A DNA stretch of 64,000 bases from Pyricularia pennisetigena (lineage: Eukaryota; Ascomycota; Sordariomycetes; Magnaporthales; Pyriculariaceae), in the NCBI RefSeq assembly GCF_004337985.1, contig NW_021940922.1:713382-777381 (forward strand). The letters run 5' to 3'. Below, piece after piece: positions 21,838 to 33,310 of the stretch. Position 1 is the stretch's first letter, and each line of letters starts with the position of its first letter. The position numbers and the translations under genes are program-made. The notes under the pieces are model-generated. The model saw nothing but the letters and a program-made list of their open reading frames with translations, made no database searches and was not told the DNA's origin.

Positions 21838-23375
21838 TCACTGAGCAGACATCTTAATTGGAGGAGTGCCGATATTGTTGTGGTTGCGGAAGAACAGGAC
21901 ACCCTTGCCACTGCCCTCGGCCTCGGCGCTAGGCTCAACCCATTGGCACATGCGGCTGCTCTTCCAGAGCGATGCAAGGAAGCCAAGCGGGCCGCCGGCA
22001 GTGTCGCTGCGGTAGTGCTTGCCCATCACCTTCTTGATGGCCTCGGTAGCCTCGTCGGCGTTGTAAAAGGGGATTGTGCTGATATAGTGGTGCAGGACAT
22101 GGGTCTCAATAATACCATGAAGCAGGTGGCGGCCGACAAAGCCAAACTCGCGATCGATAGTGGCGGCGGCACCTCGGACAAAGTTCCACTCCTCGGCGGT
22201 GTAGTGCGGAAGCGAGGGGTCGGTGTGCTGAAGGAATGTAATGGCAACTGCGGGATTCACGGCTAATATTAGCTCCAATGCTGACACAAGGCTGTCTTTG
22301 GAAGAGGTCACAACTTACCAAGCCAGTGGTTCACCCAGAGGTAGGGGATAAAGTACCACACCAGCATGTTCTTGAAGCCGAAAGTTTGGCAAAGGTACAC
22401 GAGGCCAGCGACAGCAAGACCGATACCAAGGTCGCTGAGAAGCACCTTTCCGGCATCCTTGTTCTCATACAGCGGGCTGCTGGGGTTGAAGTGGTTGACG
22501 CCAGTGAACAGACCGTTCTTCTTGCCCTTGCCACGGCCCTCACGCTGGCGCTCGTGGTAGTTGTGGCCGGTCTTGTTGGTGAAGATGTAAAGAGGCCAGC
22601 CGATCAGCTGCTGACCAACCAAGTGGATAAGGGTAGCGATGGGCGTCTCCTCGGTCAACTCCGACAGCTCGTGGACCATGCGGCCGATCCTGTTGGCGTG
22701 CTCCTCGCGGGTGCGGGGCACAAAGACCATGTCACGCTCAATGTGGCCAGTGGCCTTGTGGTGCTTGCTGTGCGACATCTGCCAGCTGAAATACGGAACC
22801 AGCAGGCACGAGTGAAGAATCCAACCGACCGTGTTGTTGATGGTCTTGGAAGGCGAGAATGCCTGGTGGCCACACTCGTGGGCAAGAACCCAGAGGCCGG
22901 TGCCAAAGAGGCCCTGGAGCACCGTGTAGATGGCCCACAGACCAGCACGAGCCGGCTTCGAGGGAATGTACTCTGGCGTCACATAGTTGTGGAACACGTA
23001 GAAGGTCGTCGCCAGGAGGGCCATGTCACGGGCGACGTAGCTCAAGCTACGGAGAGCAGAGCGTTCGAAGCAGTGCTTCGGGATAGCATCGTGAATGTCC
23101 TTGATGGTGAAGTCGGGAATCTCAAAGGTGTTGCCATACGTGTCAACAAGTTTGCCGACCGACTTGTTAGAAGGCTTCTCCTCGGCTGCCGCATCAACTG
23201 AGGAGAGCGAAGAGAGTGAGGTTGACGAGGCAGAGTGGCGGGGCGAGTCCATAGGCGACTGAACAGCAGTTCCCGGAGCTGAGACGTCCGAGTCAACAGT
23301 TGCCGAGGTGGTCGTTCGCCTCAAAGGGTTCTTCTCCTGGGCAATGCCCGATGTGGTCGATCTGGTGGCGGGCAT
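21838..23375 (-). CDS. Delta-12 fatty acid (oleate) desaturase
   Basis: Two exons: 23375-22319 and 22262-21838, with a 56-nt intron (donor GTAAGT, acceptor ATTAG, phase 1), 493 residues. All three membrane-desaturase histidine boxes are present: HECGH (166-170), HSKHH (202-206) and HVLHH (407-411). These bind the di-iron centre. Hydrophobic pairs lie before and after the boxes and the N-terminal 75 residues are Ser-rich. HECGHQAFSPSKTINNTVGW is characteristic of fungal FAD2-type enzymes, which convert oleate to linoleate on ER phospholipids. An omega-3 or bifunctional delta-12/15 enzyme is the alternative; by eye the delta-12 assignment is favoured. About 2.7 kb upstream lacks a gene. Confidence 0.93.
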
Positions 23376-26095
23376 CTTGCAAAAGGATGCAGGAGTCCTG
23401 GGTACACAAGCGCTACTTCAATGAGGAACGCAAACCTTGGGCAGTTGTAAATAGCCTCAAGATATGCCAGGTAAAGAACAATATGGCGCTTGCAACTTCG
23501 CCAATTGGCTGGGAATGTAAAGAAGAGAGAGAATTTCTGTTGCCAGCAAGCAGAGCAGAATAGTCTTGACACAATCTTCAAGGATCAAGAGTGTATTGTA
23601 GTGCACTAGGTTTTGAGTAACAAGGCGGGACTAAATAAAGCAAGACACAGAAAAAAAAGCATTCGACCATGCTCAAGCCTCGGCCAAAGTTGTAGTGGCG
23701 GGATGATTTTGGTGGTTCGATTCGAGCTAGGATTTGTTGGGGTCTTGGGGGGCGGCCCTTGCCTAACTGTGCTTCTAGAGACACTCCCAACCTGGGCAGT
23801 CCGCCGCGGCGTTCAGGGGGCTTGCCGCTTTCTTGGTTGCAGCTGCCGGGGGTCGACTCTCCACAGTTTGGACGTTGCATGTTTGGACGCAACGGTACGG
23901 TAGGGCGGACGGAGATTGACGACCACGAGAAGAAATGGGCCACAATGGTAAAACAAAGATCGTCTTTTACTAGAAAAGCACAATGCATGTCAGGTGGCGA
24001 CGGTAAAAGAAAATTGGCCTTGGATGTCTTGCGGGACCTTTGAACATCTGACCATGAATCCCACATACATACAGACATACTAATTAACTATCATATTCTA
24101 TCAATACTAGTACGTGCGTGACTTGACTTTGGTGACGACGGTGTCGACATGTACAAGTGCGTGCCAGCCTTATCTGCCGAGGTTCCACCATCGTGGTATT
24201 TTTATCTGTATCCAGCTCAGGAACCTAGGTGAGTATTTAGGCTATCTTACCTTGGTAGTATCAGAGTATGTGGCAAGGTGGCATGTCTGCATAATATGTG
24301 ACAAACGGGATGCGCTCCAGCCGATGCTTTTGGCTTGACGTGGAGCAAGCCACATGGCAAACACTTGGACGCATGTCTTATGCGTACTCCGTACATAGTG
24401 GCTCGCGTATTCTTATGTTTGTCATGATACGGAGGAAAAATAACGCTAGCACTTGCACGCCGTACATGATCTAAAAACGTTGCGCCTTTGGCTGGCCGTG
24501 CGTTGGATAATCTGTAATTACGTTAGTATCTCTTTCTCGTTGCTTACTTTGCCGCGAGGGGGAAGAAAAAAAAGTTACGAAAACCTGAATCACGACTCAT
24601 ACGCATGAATGTATTACGAAGGAATCAGCTAAGGGTCTTTCTCAGATTCAAAAGCTCTCGAAACTTTCACATGCTTGACATGCTTACAGAACTGGGGATG
24701 GGTTGGGTACAGAGTACAGTACCTATGTACATCCGAAACAACCAGATCTCCTTTGTATATTCATAGTATTGACTGCCTAGATTAAACTTGATATATTTTC
24801 TGCATATCTTTCTATGTCCAAGAAGCATTTTTTATAAATCAATAACTTACCAAAGTTTAATCGCACCGAGCAACTTGGGGAAATCCCATGTGCGCACCTT
24901 ACCCCAACATGTACTTTCAGGTTTTTTTTTTTTTTTTTCACTATCCGCCAAACAATGGCCAAGTTCAATTGAGAAGGTGGGGTAGGTCCCAAAGGACAAG
25001 GCTTAGCGGTCCCACTAATCTAGGTACGCTTAGGACGTTCTACTACTTTTGTGTGAAAGTTTTCAAGCAGGCTCTCACCCTATACGCCGCAATAGCTGTT
25101 AATGCCCCTCACCTTAATTGGCATGTGACATGGCGTGGAATCAGGTCGGCACTAACCGCCTGGCCACTTAATCGTAGGCACTTGAAAGTAGCATCGTAAA
25201 TAATCGGATAAGTGCCAGCTGTCAGATATATTCGCCACTATCTTGCTAGTTAGTAGTATATCAACGTAACTAGCGCGTTGACTCGCCTCAAGAATAAGAA
25301 ATTCAAACAAATGTATAGCATGAGAAAATGGACGGTTGGCGATTGTCGCGGTAACGTAAACCGACAAAGTCAAAGTCGGTGGTTGCTCCCCTTCCGTATT
25401 AGACTCCATCCTCCGTAGGGTTGATAAATTGAGAATTAGAATCCCGAATTAGCAAGTCGAATGCAGAATGCCGAACGCCAGTCCACTTTCATTCTGATTT
25501 TTTTTTCTTTTTCTGTTGGGGATCTTCCCCAAGTTTTTTTGTTGAGGCTCCATCGCATCTGGAGACTCAGCCATGTCGGACAAAGAGCGATACCCTGCAT
25601 AAGGGTACCACACCCCCCTGATTATCAAAGGCGGTGTGGACACGTCCCAGAATTGTCACATGCTCCCCCAGACAACAGGGCTCTTTGGGCTTGTCAGTCT
25701 TTTCAGAGTCCAGAGTTCAAGTACACACACTTCTGTATCTTGTTGTTAAACCGAATTGTATATCTTGGGAGTGGCCAAGCGCAGGTGATGCGGTCCCAGC
25801 GCAATGGGACCGTCTATGCAAACTGTCATAGTTGCGGGTAAAATGCAACATTGCCTAATTGACCAGAGGCTTGTTAGTTTCAAGTTGATCATTGACATAG
25901 GAATTCAGTGGTCTAAGAGAGCCCTTCTAACCTTGTGTCTTCGATACTCTGTACAAGCCAAGGTTATGGGGACAGAGCCCAAGTGCCCCGGCGTTGTATA
26001 AGGGATAAGGCTAACATGAAAGAAACTTTTTTTCGGGCAGACGTTGGCAAAAAGTAAAAAGACGTGCCCGCGGTGTGGCTTCTTCAGCTGCCCTT
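23376..26095. other. Gene-poor region upstream of the desaturase
   Basis: Contains the desaturase promoter and the 3' flank of the next minus-strand gene. There are A/T runs (for example T16 near 24921-24937) and scattered TA-rich stretches. No domain-bearing frame, tRNA or repeat was recognised. Confidence 0.4.
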
Positions 26096-27475
26096 TTATA
26101 CTTTCTTCTGGTTGAAGCGCCGTTTTTTGTTGGCTTTCTTCTTCTTGGCATTGTTGCTTTTTTGGGTGCCGCCACGATTCTGGTTTTTATTCGTCTGCCT
26201 TCCAGGCTCGTTGGGTGGTTTCTTGTGTGCGCCCAAGGCGATATTGCGGTCCAGTACCTCGTCAGCGCTGATACTTGCACCTGTCGAAGGTTTGGCAAAG
26301 TTCAACTTTTGTTGGATCTCACGCTTGCGCGGCTCAAATTTCTCCCAAGCCTTAGACTTCTTGGTGTTACCCTCCTCCTTCAATTCATTGCTTGCTTTGC
26401 GCTTGTGCTGTTGGAAGCTTGTCAGTGTGAAAGGCGAGGGAATGGAGGTGGATTTTAGATTCGGTTCGCTGTTGATCAGGTTCGGTTTGTCGTCTTTAGA
26501 GCTCGAGCTTGAGACGGATGAGTCAGAATCTGAGTCTTCAGACGACTTTTGCGCAATAGAGCGAGGTTGTACCTGTGGAGTGCGACGGAGATAGGCGTCA
26601 GCTATTGCACCTAGTAGTCGCCTGGAACTCTGCTCAGTCACAGTGCTTACCCTTGGGTGACCTGTCGGCGATGGTGGTGGGCTTGTAAGGTCCACCACGG
26701 TGATGGTAGGAGCCGGCCGAGTGGTAGGGCGAATATACTGTACCGGGCGAATTGGCAGATCGGTAGCAGGTTCTTTCAGATTCTGTGTCTGCCCCGGTAG
26801 ACTTGTGAATTCCTGCGCTTGTACTGTCGATGCCAACGTCTCCTTTGCTTTCACTGGCCGCCGGGATTTTGCCGGTATCAAGTCTAACAGAGCTGTGCGC
26901 TGAGTCGACCTGGTCCATGAGAGGACCTCGTTACGTTGGTTGGCCGTGATAAAACGAGACTTGTCATTGTCTCGAGCTGCCATCACCAAAGGCATGGCGA
27001 GCAATACCTCAGCGTCCTGCCACTTCTCGGGACTAGTGGAGGGATGCAGCAACGACTCGCGGGCTTTCTGGATATAGTTGATGGAGGCTCTCGCCAACGC
27101 CTTTACCGAACGCTCGTCTAACCGCTGAAGCTTTTTTGGGCTGTCGACACGCGGGTTGTCATCAACGATGACGTTCCATTCATCCACCTTGATCTCTGCC
27201 TCGCCCACTGGGTCTGTCTTGAACGTGGAGTTGCGACGGGGACCGCACATTGTGAGGTGTACCCTGGATCTAATATCATCCGCGTCGACGACCCTGCCAA
27301 GCTCGGCCTTGGCTTGTGAAGCGACGATTTCGAAAAAGTCGCGCCGATCAGCTCGATCTTTTGACTTCCAGTCTTCTTTGTTCGCAATCATCAGCTTGAG
27401 GAGCTCTAACTTGAACTGGGCAGGCCAAGGACCACGATCTTTGCCGTCCATCCTTGCACGTAGTATAGGAGCCAT
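26096..27475 (-). CDS. Uncharacterised protein with N-terminal helical module and basic disordered tail (family member A)
   Basis: First supported ATG at 27473-27475, 459 residues if read through. Residues about 15-150 are predicted helical, with WPAQFKLELLKLM, FFEIVASQAKAEL, DDIRSRVHLTMCGPRR and VDEWNVIV. The rest is disordered: a VVDLTSPPPSP stretch resembling a SUMO-interaction motif, an acidic Ser tract, and a Lys/Asn-rich tail (KKKKANKKRRFNQKKV) that could be a nuclear or nucleolar signal. A perfect candidate intron lies at 26573-26650 (GTAAGC donor, GCTGAC branch, CACAG acceptor). It is 78 nt, in frame and stop-free, so both forms can be translated. The helical module matches the genes at 36422-38051 and, less clearly, 28213-29750. 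Function unknown; a nuclear role is inferred from the motifs. Confidence 0.7.
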   Translation of the reverse strand: MAPILRARMDGKDRGPWPAQFKLELLKLMIANKEDWKSKDRADRRDFFEIVASQAKAELGRVVDADDIRSRVHLTMCGPRRNSTFKTDPVGEAEIKVDEWNVIVDDNPRVDSPKKLQRLDERSVKALARASINYIQKARESLLHPSTSPEKWQDAEVLLAMPLVMAARDNDKSRFITANQRNEVLSWTRSTQRTALLDLIPAKSRRPVKAKETLASTVQAQEFTSLPGQTQNLKEPATDLPIRPVQYIRPTTRPAPTITVVDLTSPPPSPTGHPRVSTVTEQSSRRLLGAIADAYLRRTPQVQPRSIAQKSSEDSDSDSSVSSSSSKDDKPNLINSEPNLKSTSIPSPFTLTSFQQHKRKASNELKEEGNTKKSKAWEKFEPRKREIQQKLNFAKPSTGASISADEVLDRNIALGAHKKPPNEPGRQTNKNQNRGGTQKSNNAKKKKANKKRRFNQKKV

Positions 27476-28212
27476 GCCGGGCAGCTTGAGTGTTGCTCGA
27501 AAACTTAGCTCAACGATCGAAATTCTAGTTCCGCTATCCTGATAAAATGCATTTGATGTCACTTACTTTTGTATCTTGTTATCTGAAGCTGCAACTGTTT
27601 TCATATTGCACGAGTGCAGCCTTCTATGTGTTGTTGCTCGCAGGCGTTGATTTGGTAAAGCGAGATATCTAAGCAGTTCGGGTAGTTGAATCGATGTCCG
27701 GTAGGAAACTTTGAGCTGGATCAAAAAAGAGACTGTGGTCAGAGAGGACGGAAAGAATAGCGGGTGCTAGCTGAACACCGGCCTCTTGAATTGGTCTGCG
27801 CATTCACAAAGTCAAGGCATAATGTCAGGTCCTCATCAGTTTGTGTTCAAAGCTCTAACAAAAGAGCCTGCCTGAGGTACCTACCTAACCTTTCCACATC
27901 TCTCTCTCTGCCTTTCATCTCCTGATTGGCACTTGGGGACTTGGGGTGGTCTGGCATGTCTCCCACCAGTAACTACAAAGGCACAAAAATGATAGTAATC
28001 GTTTGGTTTTTGTTTTTTTTTTCTTCTCTGGCCAGTTATTTTACAGCTTTTGAAGAATTGTAAATAAAGTCCTCCTCTACACACGTCTCATCAGTCTCCC
28101 CTCCCGCTATAGCAGCATTGCAACAATTATCCATATCAGGTAGCATCCCTAGAATCATAGGTGCGGCTGCCCACGTAATATCGGAGACGAAGTAGACATT
28201 TCTCATATAGCA
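27476..28212. other. Intergenic region
   Basis: Spacer between two minus-strand genes, holding the 3' flank of member B and the promoter of member A. A GTAAGT just upstream of 27562 could be a 5' UTR intron donor of member A. Nothing else recognised. Confidence 0.4.
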
Positions 28213-29750
28213 TCAGCCCAGGATCCCGTAAGATCGTCCGCTCTCTCGCGATGTCTTGTTCTCATGGCTTCTTTTTTCATGCTGCATCCTGATCCTGCGT
28301 AACCACTGCACATCCGCTCTTGACTCTGGCCGCTTCCTTTTGCGTGCCTGTCGGCGCTGCAACAAAGCAATCGCCTGCTCGATTGCAACAGAATCATCAT
28401 CATCGTCGTCATATTCCTCATCGACAGCGGCGTCGGTGTCCGCGTGATATGTAGCGGCGGTGGTCGACGTGGGCGATGAAGCTTCGTCGGTATGGGGCCA
28501 ACATGGACTGGTCGTGATCGGCGAAGTTGGCGGGGATGAAGCTGCTTGATGGGCATCTTCGCTGGCGCTAGTCGTATCTCCACCGTCGTCATCCCCGCCG
28601 TCGTTGCTATCATCACTGCTGCCATCATCGCTGCTGTTGTCTGACTCAGACTCATCTTGTGCATCCGATTCCTCGTCCGCATTATCTGCTCCGTCACAAG
28701 CATTATGAGCGCGTTGCTTCCTCCGAAGATGCTGCATCTCGCCCAGCAGCAACTCACACTGCTCGAGGTCACCGGATTCAATAAGGTCCGGTACAATATT
28801 TGGGTTGAGGAGCTTGTCCTCGACAAAGCCGTCAAGTATCCCCCGACGAATCCGGATCCTTGCACAGCTCTCGATGAGCCTTTCGATATCACTTTTGCAG
28901 GGGACTTTCTTCCCCGCCATCGCCTGTCTCTCTCGGGGGCCAACAATGACGCCGAATGCCCCTGACAAGTCACTCCATTTGTGGGCGACCTCGACTAGTC
29001 GCAGCCGCTTCCGAATATCGATCCAGAACGGCATGTCTCTGTGACATTTTGCACCGTTTGCCAGGGCAGCGAGGTAATATTTCTCTCGGGCTACAAACTC
29101 CACAAGCAGATCCCTTTTCTGAGATTTGCTCAACTTGACTCTCGTCCTAGCCCTGCGCCTCACAGGGATGTGCTCGTCGTCGGAGCTATTATCGTCTGAG
29201 CTGCCACCATACGAGCTGCTGCCATCCGATTCGGACTCGCTGGACGACTTGCCGCCCTGCGAAGAGTTTTCTGTAGCTGATGACCGGCGAGGCGGAGGAG
29301 TGGCCGGGGCACGTGGGGCACATTGCCGTCGAGGAACTTTGTTCACGGCAGGACTTGTCGATACAACCCGAATCTCGAGCCGCTCATGGCGTTGGGCCTG
29401 CTCGCTCTGTGCATTCACATGATCGCCTGCACTTTTTCTAGGCCTCGAGGGTAACTGCAGGTCCATGAAAGGCCGACCACGGCGGCCAGCATCTTGCATT
29501 TGTCCACGTGGGCGCTGGGTCTATTATTTTCAACGTGTCAGACGCGAGAAAGAAGAAAAAGGTCAGAAGATATGTAGAAATGTACCTTGGGCTTAGATGG
29601 AATGTTCGCTCCGTAATCCCTCTCCATATCCTCAAGCTTTTTGTCTCGTTCTGCCTGAGCTTGCCTCAAAGCCCTCCGCAACTTCAATGGCGTGCCTCTG
29701 AGCTTAGGCACAGCTCGAGCATCTGGGCCTTGACGAGTGGGTGAGTTCAT
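28213..29750 (-). CDS. Uncharacterised Asp/Ser-rich protein with N-terminal helical module (family member B)
   Basis: Two exons: 29750-29586 and 29520-28213, with a 65-nt intron (GTACAT donor, CTGAC branch, AATAG acceptor, phase 0), 490 residues. Exon 1 supplies MNSPTRQ and a charged helix (LKLRRALRQAQAERDKKLEDME). A structured block follows after a Ser-rich linker: LSKSQKRDLLVEFV, FWIDIRKRL, WSDLSGAF, GPRERQAM and DIERLIESCARI. The remaining half is very rich in Asp, Ser and Glu with a basic RQARKRKRPES segment near the end. The block parallels that of members A and C (helix, F/W-x-x-[IL]-A/R helix, then D-[ILV]-x-x-[RF] and a [PE]R[RE]R end), though similarity is weak. No known domain recognised; possibly a chromatin or RNA-associated nuclear protein. 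Confidence 0.7.
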
Positions 29751-30670
29751 GAGGGATGCCGGGGGAACTGTTTGGGGTGTGTCTTGCAAATCGAAGCCGA
29801 CATATGTGGAACTGATGATAAACGAAAGAGGCTTCTGTTTGAGCTTTTGCACTTATGCGAGCTTCTTATGCCGCTGGAGTTGGAGGGGTAGGGAAAAAAG
29901 AGAAATGTGATTGTGGGTGTGGAGGAATCGTGGTTGGGCTGTAGGGTTCGTGGTAGGGAGAAGGCAGTCATCACGCGTATGGAGGCAAAGTTGGTTTTCA
30001 ACGCGACGCGTCAGTTGTAGTCCAGAGGACGTGACTTTCTAGACTCTCTAAGGGGTGCCAGCTTTTTTTTTCTGTGCATTTGGTTGGAGTGAGTGACAGC
30101 ATAGCACTGGTACCTGGCCGTTGTCGACACGGGAGCACGCGCCAGAGTACCCCGGGACCAACATAGCAGCCAAAGGTTGGCTGCCCCTCACATCCCCATC
30201 AGATCGAGCACATATGTCGGCCTTCTAGGACACCTTGGCTAGGTTGAGTAGGTAGCCAGTTGATATTCCACTGTACTTCAGCATTTATGCCAGTCTCGAT
30301 CTACTCGCATTTTCAAAAACCTCCCCCACCTTACTAATTATTACGTTTTTGCCCAAGACTGAAAGAGAAGTTGATAGACGTTTTGATCTTTTTTTTTTTT
30401 CTTTTTTTTTTCTCCAAAATCCTATGTAGTCTTACTACCCTATGCTGGTTTATCAAAACCTATGAACAATGCTCTGTGGCTTATCTTGGCCAAAAACAGA
30501 ATACCCAATACAGAAACATGCATGCTTCCCTCATGATATGTATAAACGTCGAAAAAAACCTTTCCCGTCCAGCGATGGAAGACAGCCCATTTCCCAAAAA
30601 AAAAAACAAAGGAAACATTAGTTACAACACATATACCGAACCTTTGCTTCATATACCCATGGCAACCAGA
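29751..30670. other. Intergenic region
   Basis: Promoter of member B and 3' flank of the GT90 gene. T-rich around 30390-30412 and an A run at 30597-30606. No gene recognised. Confidence 0.4.
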
Positions 30671-33310
30671 TCAGCCGCTACTTCTACTGGGACCAAAGTA
30701 GCCCAAGGCTTCTCTCCGATCGTCCACTATCCTGCCCCACTCGAGCAGTAGCCGGAACATGTACACCTGCATATCCGCCGGCCGAGTAACTTTTTGCGCC
30801 CACTCACGCCCCTCGAGCGCGATTTTCTCTCCGAGATGGGACCCCCGCCTGCCGCCGAAGAAGGCGGCCACCGAGTACCAAGCGTCCGTTCCCATCCCCA
30901 GCCGCAGGTCAAGTGGCACGTAGTGACGCCATGGGTGCACGCGCTCGTCGAACCACGTTCGAAAGAGGCCGGCCCGGTACACGAGGCTCTTGCTCTGCAG
31001 AAATGGGAGGAAGCGCCCGCTGAAGCCGGCACCGTCCAGGTCTACAAGGTGTCGGAATTTCCAGTGCTCCTCAAATGGAACCGAGTAACCTGAGCTTTTC
31101 TTGTTCTCCGCAGATGCCTTGTCGTTTTCTGCATCCACCCCCTCGATCGTGATTGGCGAGCGGCGGTTTTCATAGAAATGCTGCGTCTCAGCGTGACAGT
31201 CGGGTCCCTCGCATCGGGGGAAGGCGCCAACAAAACTGACGTTCAATCCAACGCCTGAGGTGCCTGCAGACGGCCCCATCTGTTCAGCAAGCGCATCTGC
31301 ACCATCAACAAACCTTGCCCTCAGGAATGAGGTCCACGACCCAGCAGCAGCAAAACCATCCGTTGCAGAACCACGCCAGAAAACTGTGTTTTGCTTCTTG
31401 TCCCACGACATGTCATCAGACTCTTTGTAAGGCGACTTGGAATGAAAATTCCACGGCGATGGCACTAGAATGTCGACGAATCCCGTAACCTTGGCTTGGC
31501 TGAAGACGGGCATCATCTTCTGGGTTGTGATCATGGCTGCTGGCGAGAAAATGAAACCGTCTAGTTGCGCCATGTCGGGCTGATGGCACACATCCTGAGC
31601 CCCTGTCCAATTCGAGACGACCCTGCCTTCCATAGTCAAGGAGACGTGTGGCGCTGCACATGCCAGGCAGGTGTCCCTCTTGTTCCACCACCGCCAATTC
31701 CTCGCCGGCGAGTCGGGGGGACATGCTGGTGCCACCAAAGTGCGGTAGATGGGCTTTTTGTGATAGTCTTCAAAGAAAGGCGGTAGGATCATCTTGCTCT
31801 TCATGCCGTCCTTTGCCATGAAGCGATCTGACCATTTTGAGGTTGAGGCCTCAGATGAATTGAACGATGTAATCAGATATTCTGTCCCCATATTTCCCAA
31901 TCGAGATCGGGTGATTCTAGCCTCGGCCTGAAGCGCCGCCTGATCTTCAAATGGCACAGCAGCACGGCACTCGTCGTCGAGGTTGATGGCAAGATCCATG
32001 TCGGGGAGCCACTTTGAAAATGGGCGTATTATATCGGCCATGCCCATCACCATCCACAAGTGGGTGCCCGGGATATTTGGCGACAGCTTAACCTCGCCAT
32101 TCTGGATCCGTAGGCCACCCATCGAAGACTTGGGATACTCGAGCAGCTGACCGGTCATGTCCCGAATGGCGGAAGGCTCCATGCCCCAAAAAGGGAGAAG
32201 ATCCGACTCAATCTGGGAAAAGTCGTCAATGATGATTGATTCTTTCGTCCGTGCAAACTCATACCACTTGTCGAAATTGGGCGGTGGCGGTATGCCCTGT
32301 TGCTGCCGATAAGTCCGAACCGCCTCCTCGAGCGTTTTGCTTCTGCCGGCCCGTGCTTGCCACCTTTCGGACTCGGCGTAGGCGGCGGAAATAATGGTTC
32401 CTAACCCTGACACATCTTGAACAGCAGATTCATCCGGTATACCCAAAACCGTCGAGTAGAGAACCGAGCCAGCCAGTATCAAGTAGCCAAATATTAACGC
32501 TCTGTGTACGACCCCCTCGGAAGCAGATGACCTCGGTTGCGGGCGCAAGTCTCGGTCCCACCGAATCAGCATTCCAGCCGAGATGATCATAATTGTAGGA
32601 AATAGCGTGGATGTCGTCCAGTCCATTTGTTCCCAGGGCGCATCGTAGCCACGTGTAGCGAGTCGATGCACGTAAAGGCTCAAACCGGAGAGTATGAGCG
32701 CCATCGTGGCTGGATGTATCCTGGCGAGTAAATAGATAACCGACAGCAGTAGCACCGCTGCACAAAACGAGTCGCCGACTAAGTCAGACCCCTCTAATCC
32801 GTCGAGTGCGTCGTGTACCTGGGCATCATACCCGCGCGTAGAACCGACCCAGACACAAAATGACATTATGGTGGCCGTGGTTGCAAAGACAAAACTGAGT
32901 GTCTTCCAGCAGGAGCCCGAAAAATAGCTCGAAGGGTTGTTGTCGACCCCGTCACTGCCTTGGCCTGGCCGAAGACGATGGGTTAGTACCAGGAAGGCGG
33001 CGTCCAGGGCCAAGCAGAGAACCTGCGTAGCAGGGATGTACTGCTCTATCCTCCACCCCCGCGGACAGATGACATCCGTAGGCCGATACCAGTGCATCGT
33101 CATCTGGGCGGATGCGAGGGCCCACATGGCCGCCAGCACTGCATATCTCAGGCGCAAGTTCCTCGAGCCATGGCAGTGGCGACCTAGTCGACATTGCTTC
33201 AGCTCTTCGTCATCATCTGTCCTCACGTGGGGCAAAGATATCCACGTGTGTTCTGCCGGGATTAGCCCATCGGCCAGAACGACGGATAGTGGCAGCAGAG
33301 CCTTTAACAT
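30671..33310 (-). CDS. Multi-pass membrane GT90 glycosyltransferase (CAP10-like)
   Basis: Intronless, 879 residues, ATG at 33308-33310. The N-terminal third has about eight hydrophobic segments (for example YAVLAAMWALASAQM and MIISAGMLI). The C-terminal half is a CAP10/GT90 catalytic domain: KKQNTVFWRGSATDGF, EHWKFRHLVDLDGAGFSGRF, FLQSKSLVYRAG and WFDERVHPWRHYVPL. In the family these blocks bind the UDP-sugar and acceptor. Cryptococcal Cap10/Cxt1 and animal POGLUT enzymes belong to the same family; donor and acceptor here are unknown. It probably acts in the Golgi or ER with the catalytic domain lumenal. Fungi often carry several such long GT90 proteins. Confidence 0.88.
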   Translation of the reverse strand: MLKALLPLSVVLADGLIPAEHTWISLPHVRTDDDEELKQCRLGRHCHGSRNLRLRYAVLAAMWALASAQMTMHWYRPTDVICPRGWRIEQYIPATQVLCLALDAAFLVLTHRLRPGQGSDGVDNNPSSYFSGSCWKTLSFVFATTATIMSFCVWVGSTRGYDAQVHDALDGLEGSDLVGDSFCAAVLLLSVIYLLARIHPATMALILSGLSLYVHRLATRGYDAPWEQMDWTTSTLFPTIMIISAGMLIRWDRDLRPQPRSSASEGVVHRALIFGYLILAGSVLYSTVLGIPDESAVQDVSGLGTIISAAYAESERWQARAGRSKTLEEAVRTYRQQQGIPPPPNFDKWYEFARTKESIIIDDFSQIESDLLPFWGMEPSAIRDMTGQLLEYPKSSMGGLRIQNGEVKLSPNIPGTHLWMVMGMADIIRPFSKWLPDMDLAINLDDECRAAVPFEDQAALQAEARITRSRLGNMGTEYLITSFNSSEASTSKWSDRFMAKDGMKSKMILPPFFEDYHKKPIYRTLVAPACPPDSPARNWRWWNKRDTCLACAAPHVSLTMEGRVVSNWTGAQDVCHQPDMAQLDGFIFSPAAMITTQKMMPVFSQAKVTGFVDILVPSPWNFHSKSPYKESDDMSWDKKQNTVFWRGSATDGFAAAGSWTSFLRARFVDGADALAEQMGPSAGTSGVGLNVSFVGAFPRCEGPDCHAETQHFYENRRSPITIEGVDAENDKASAENKKSSGYSVPFEEHWKFRHLVDLDGAGFSGRFLPFLQSKSLVYRAGLFRTWFDERVHPWRHYVPLDLRLGMGTDAWYSVAAFFGGRRGSHLGEKIALEGREWAQKVTRPADMQVYMFRLLLEWGRIVDDRREALGYFGPSRSSG

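Noticed and set aside
22278..23201. 307-codon frame antisense to the desaturase
   Set aside because: Shadow of a gene proven by three histidine boxes.
23711..23735. GGTTCGATTC resembling a tRNA T-arm
   Set aside because: No acceptor stem, D-arm or anticodon stem could be paired around it.
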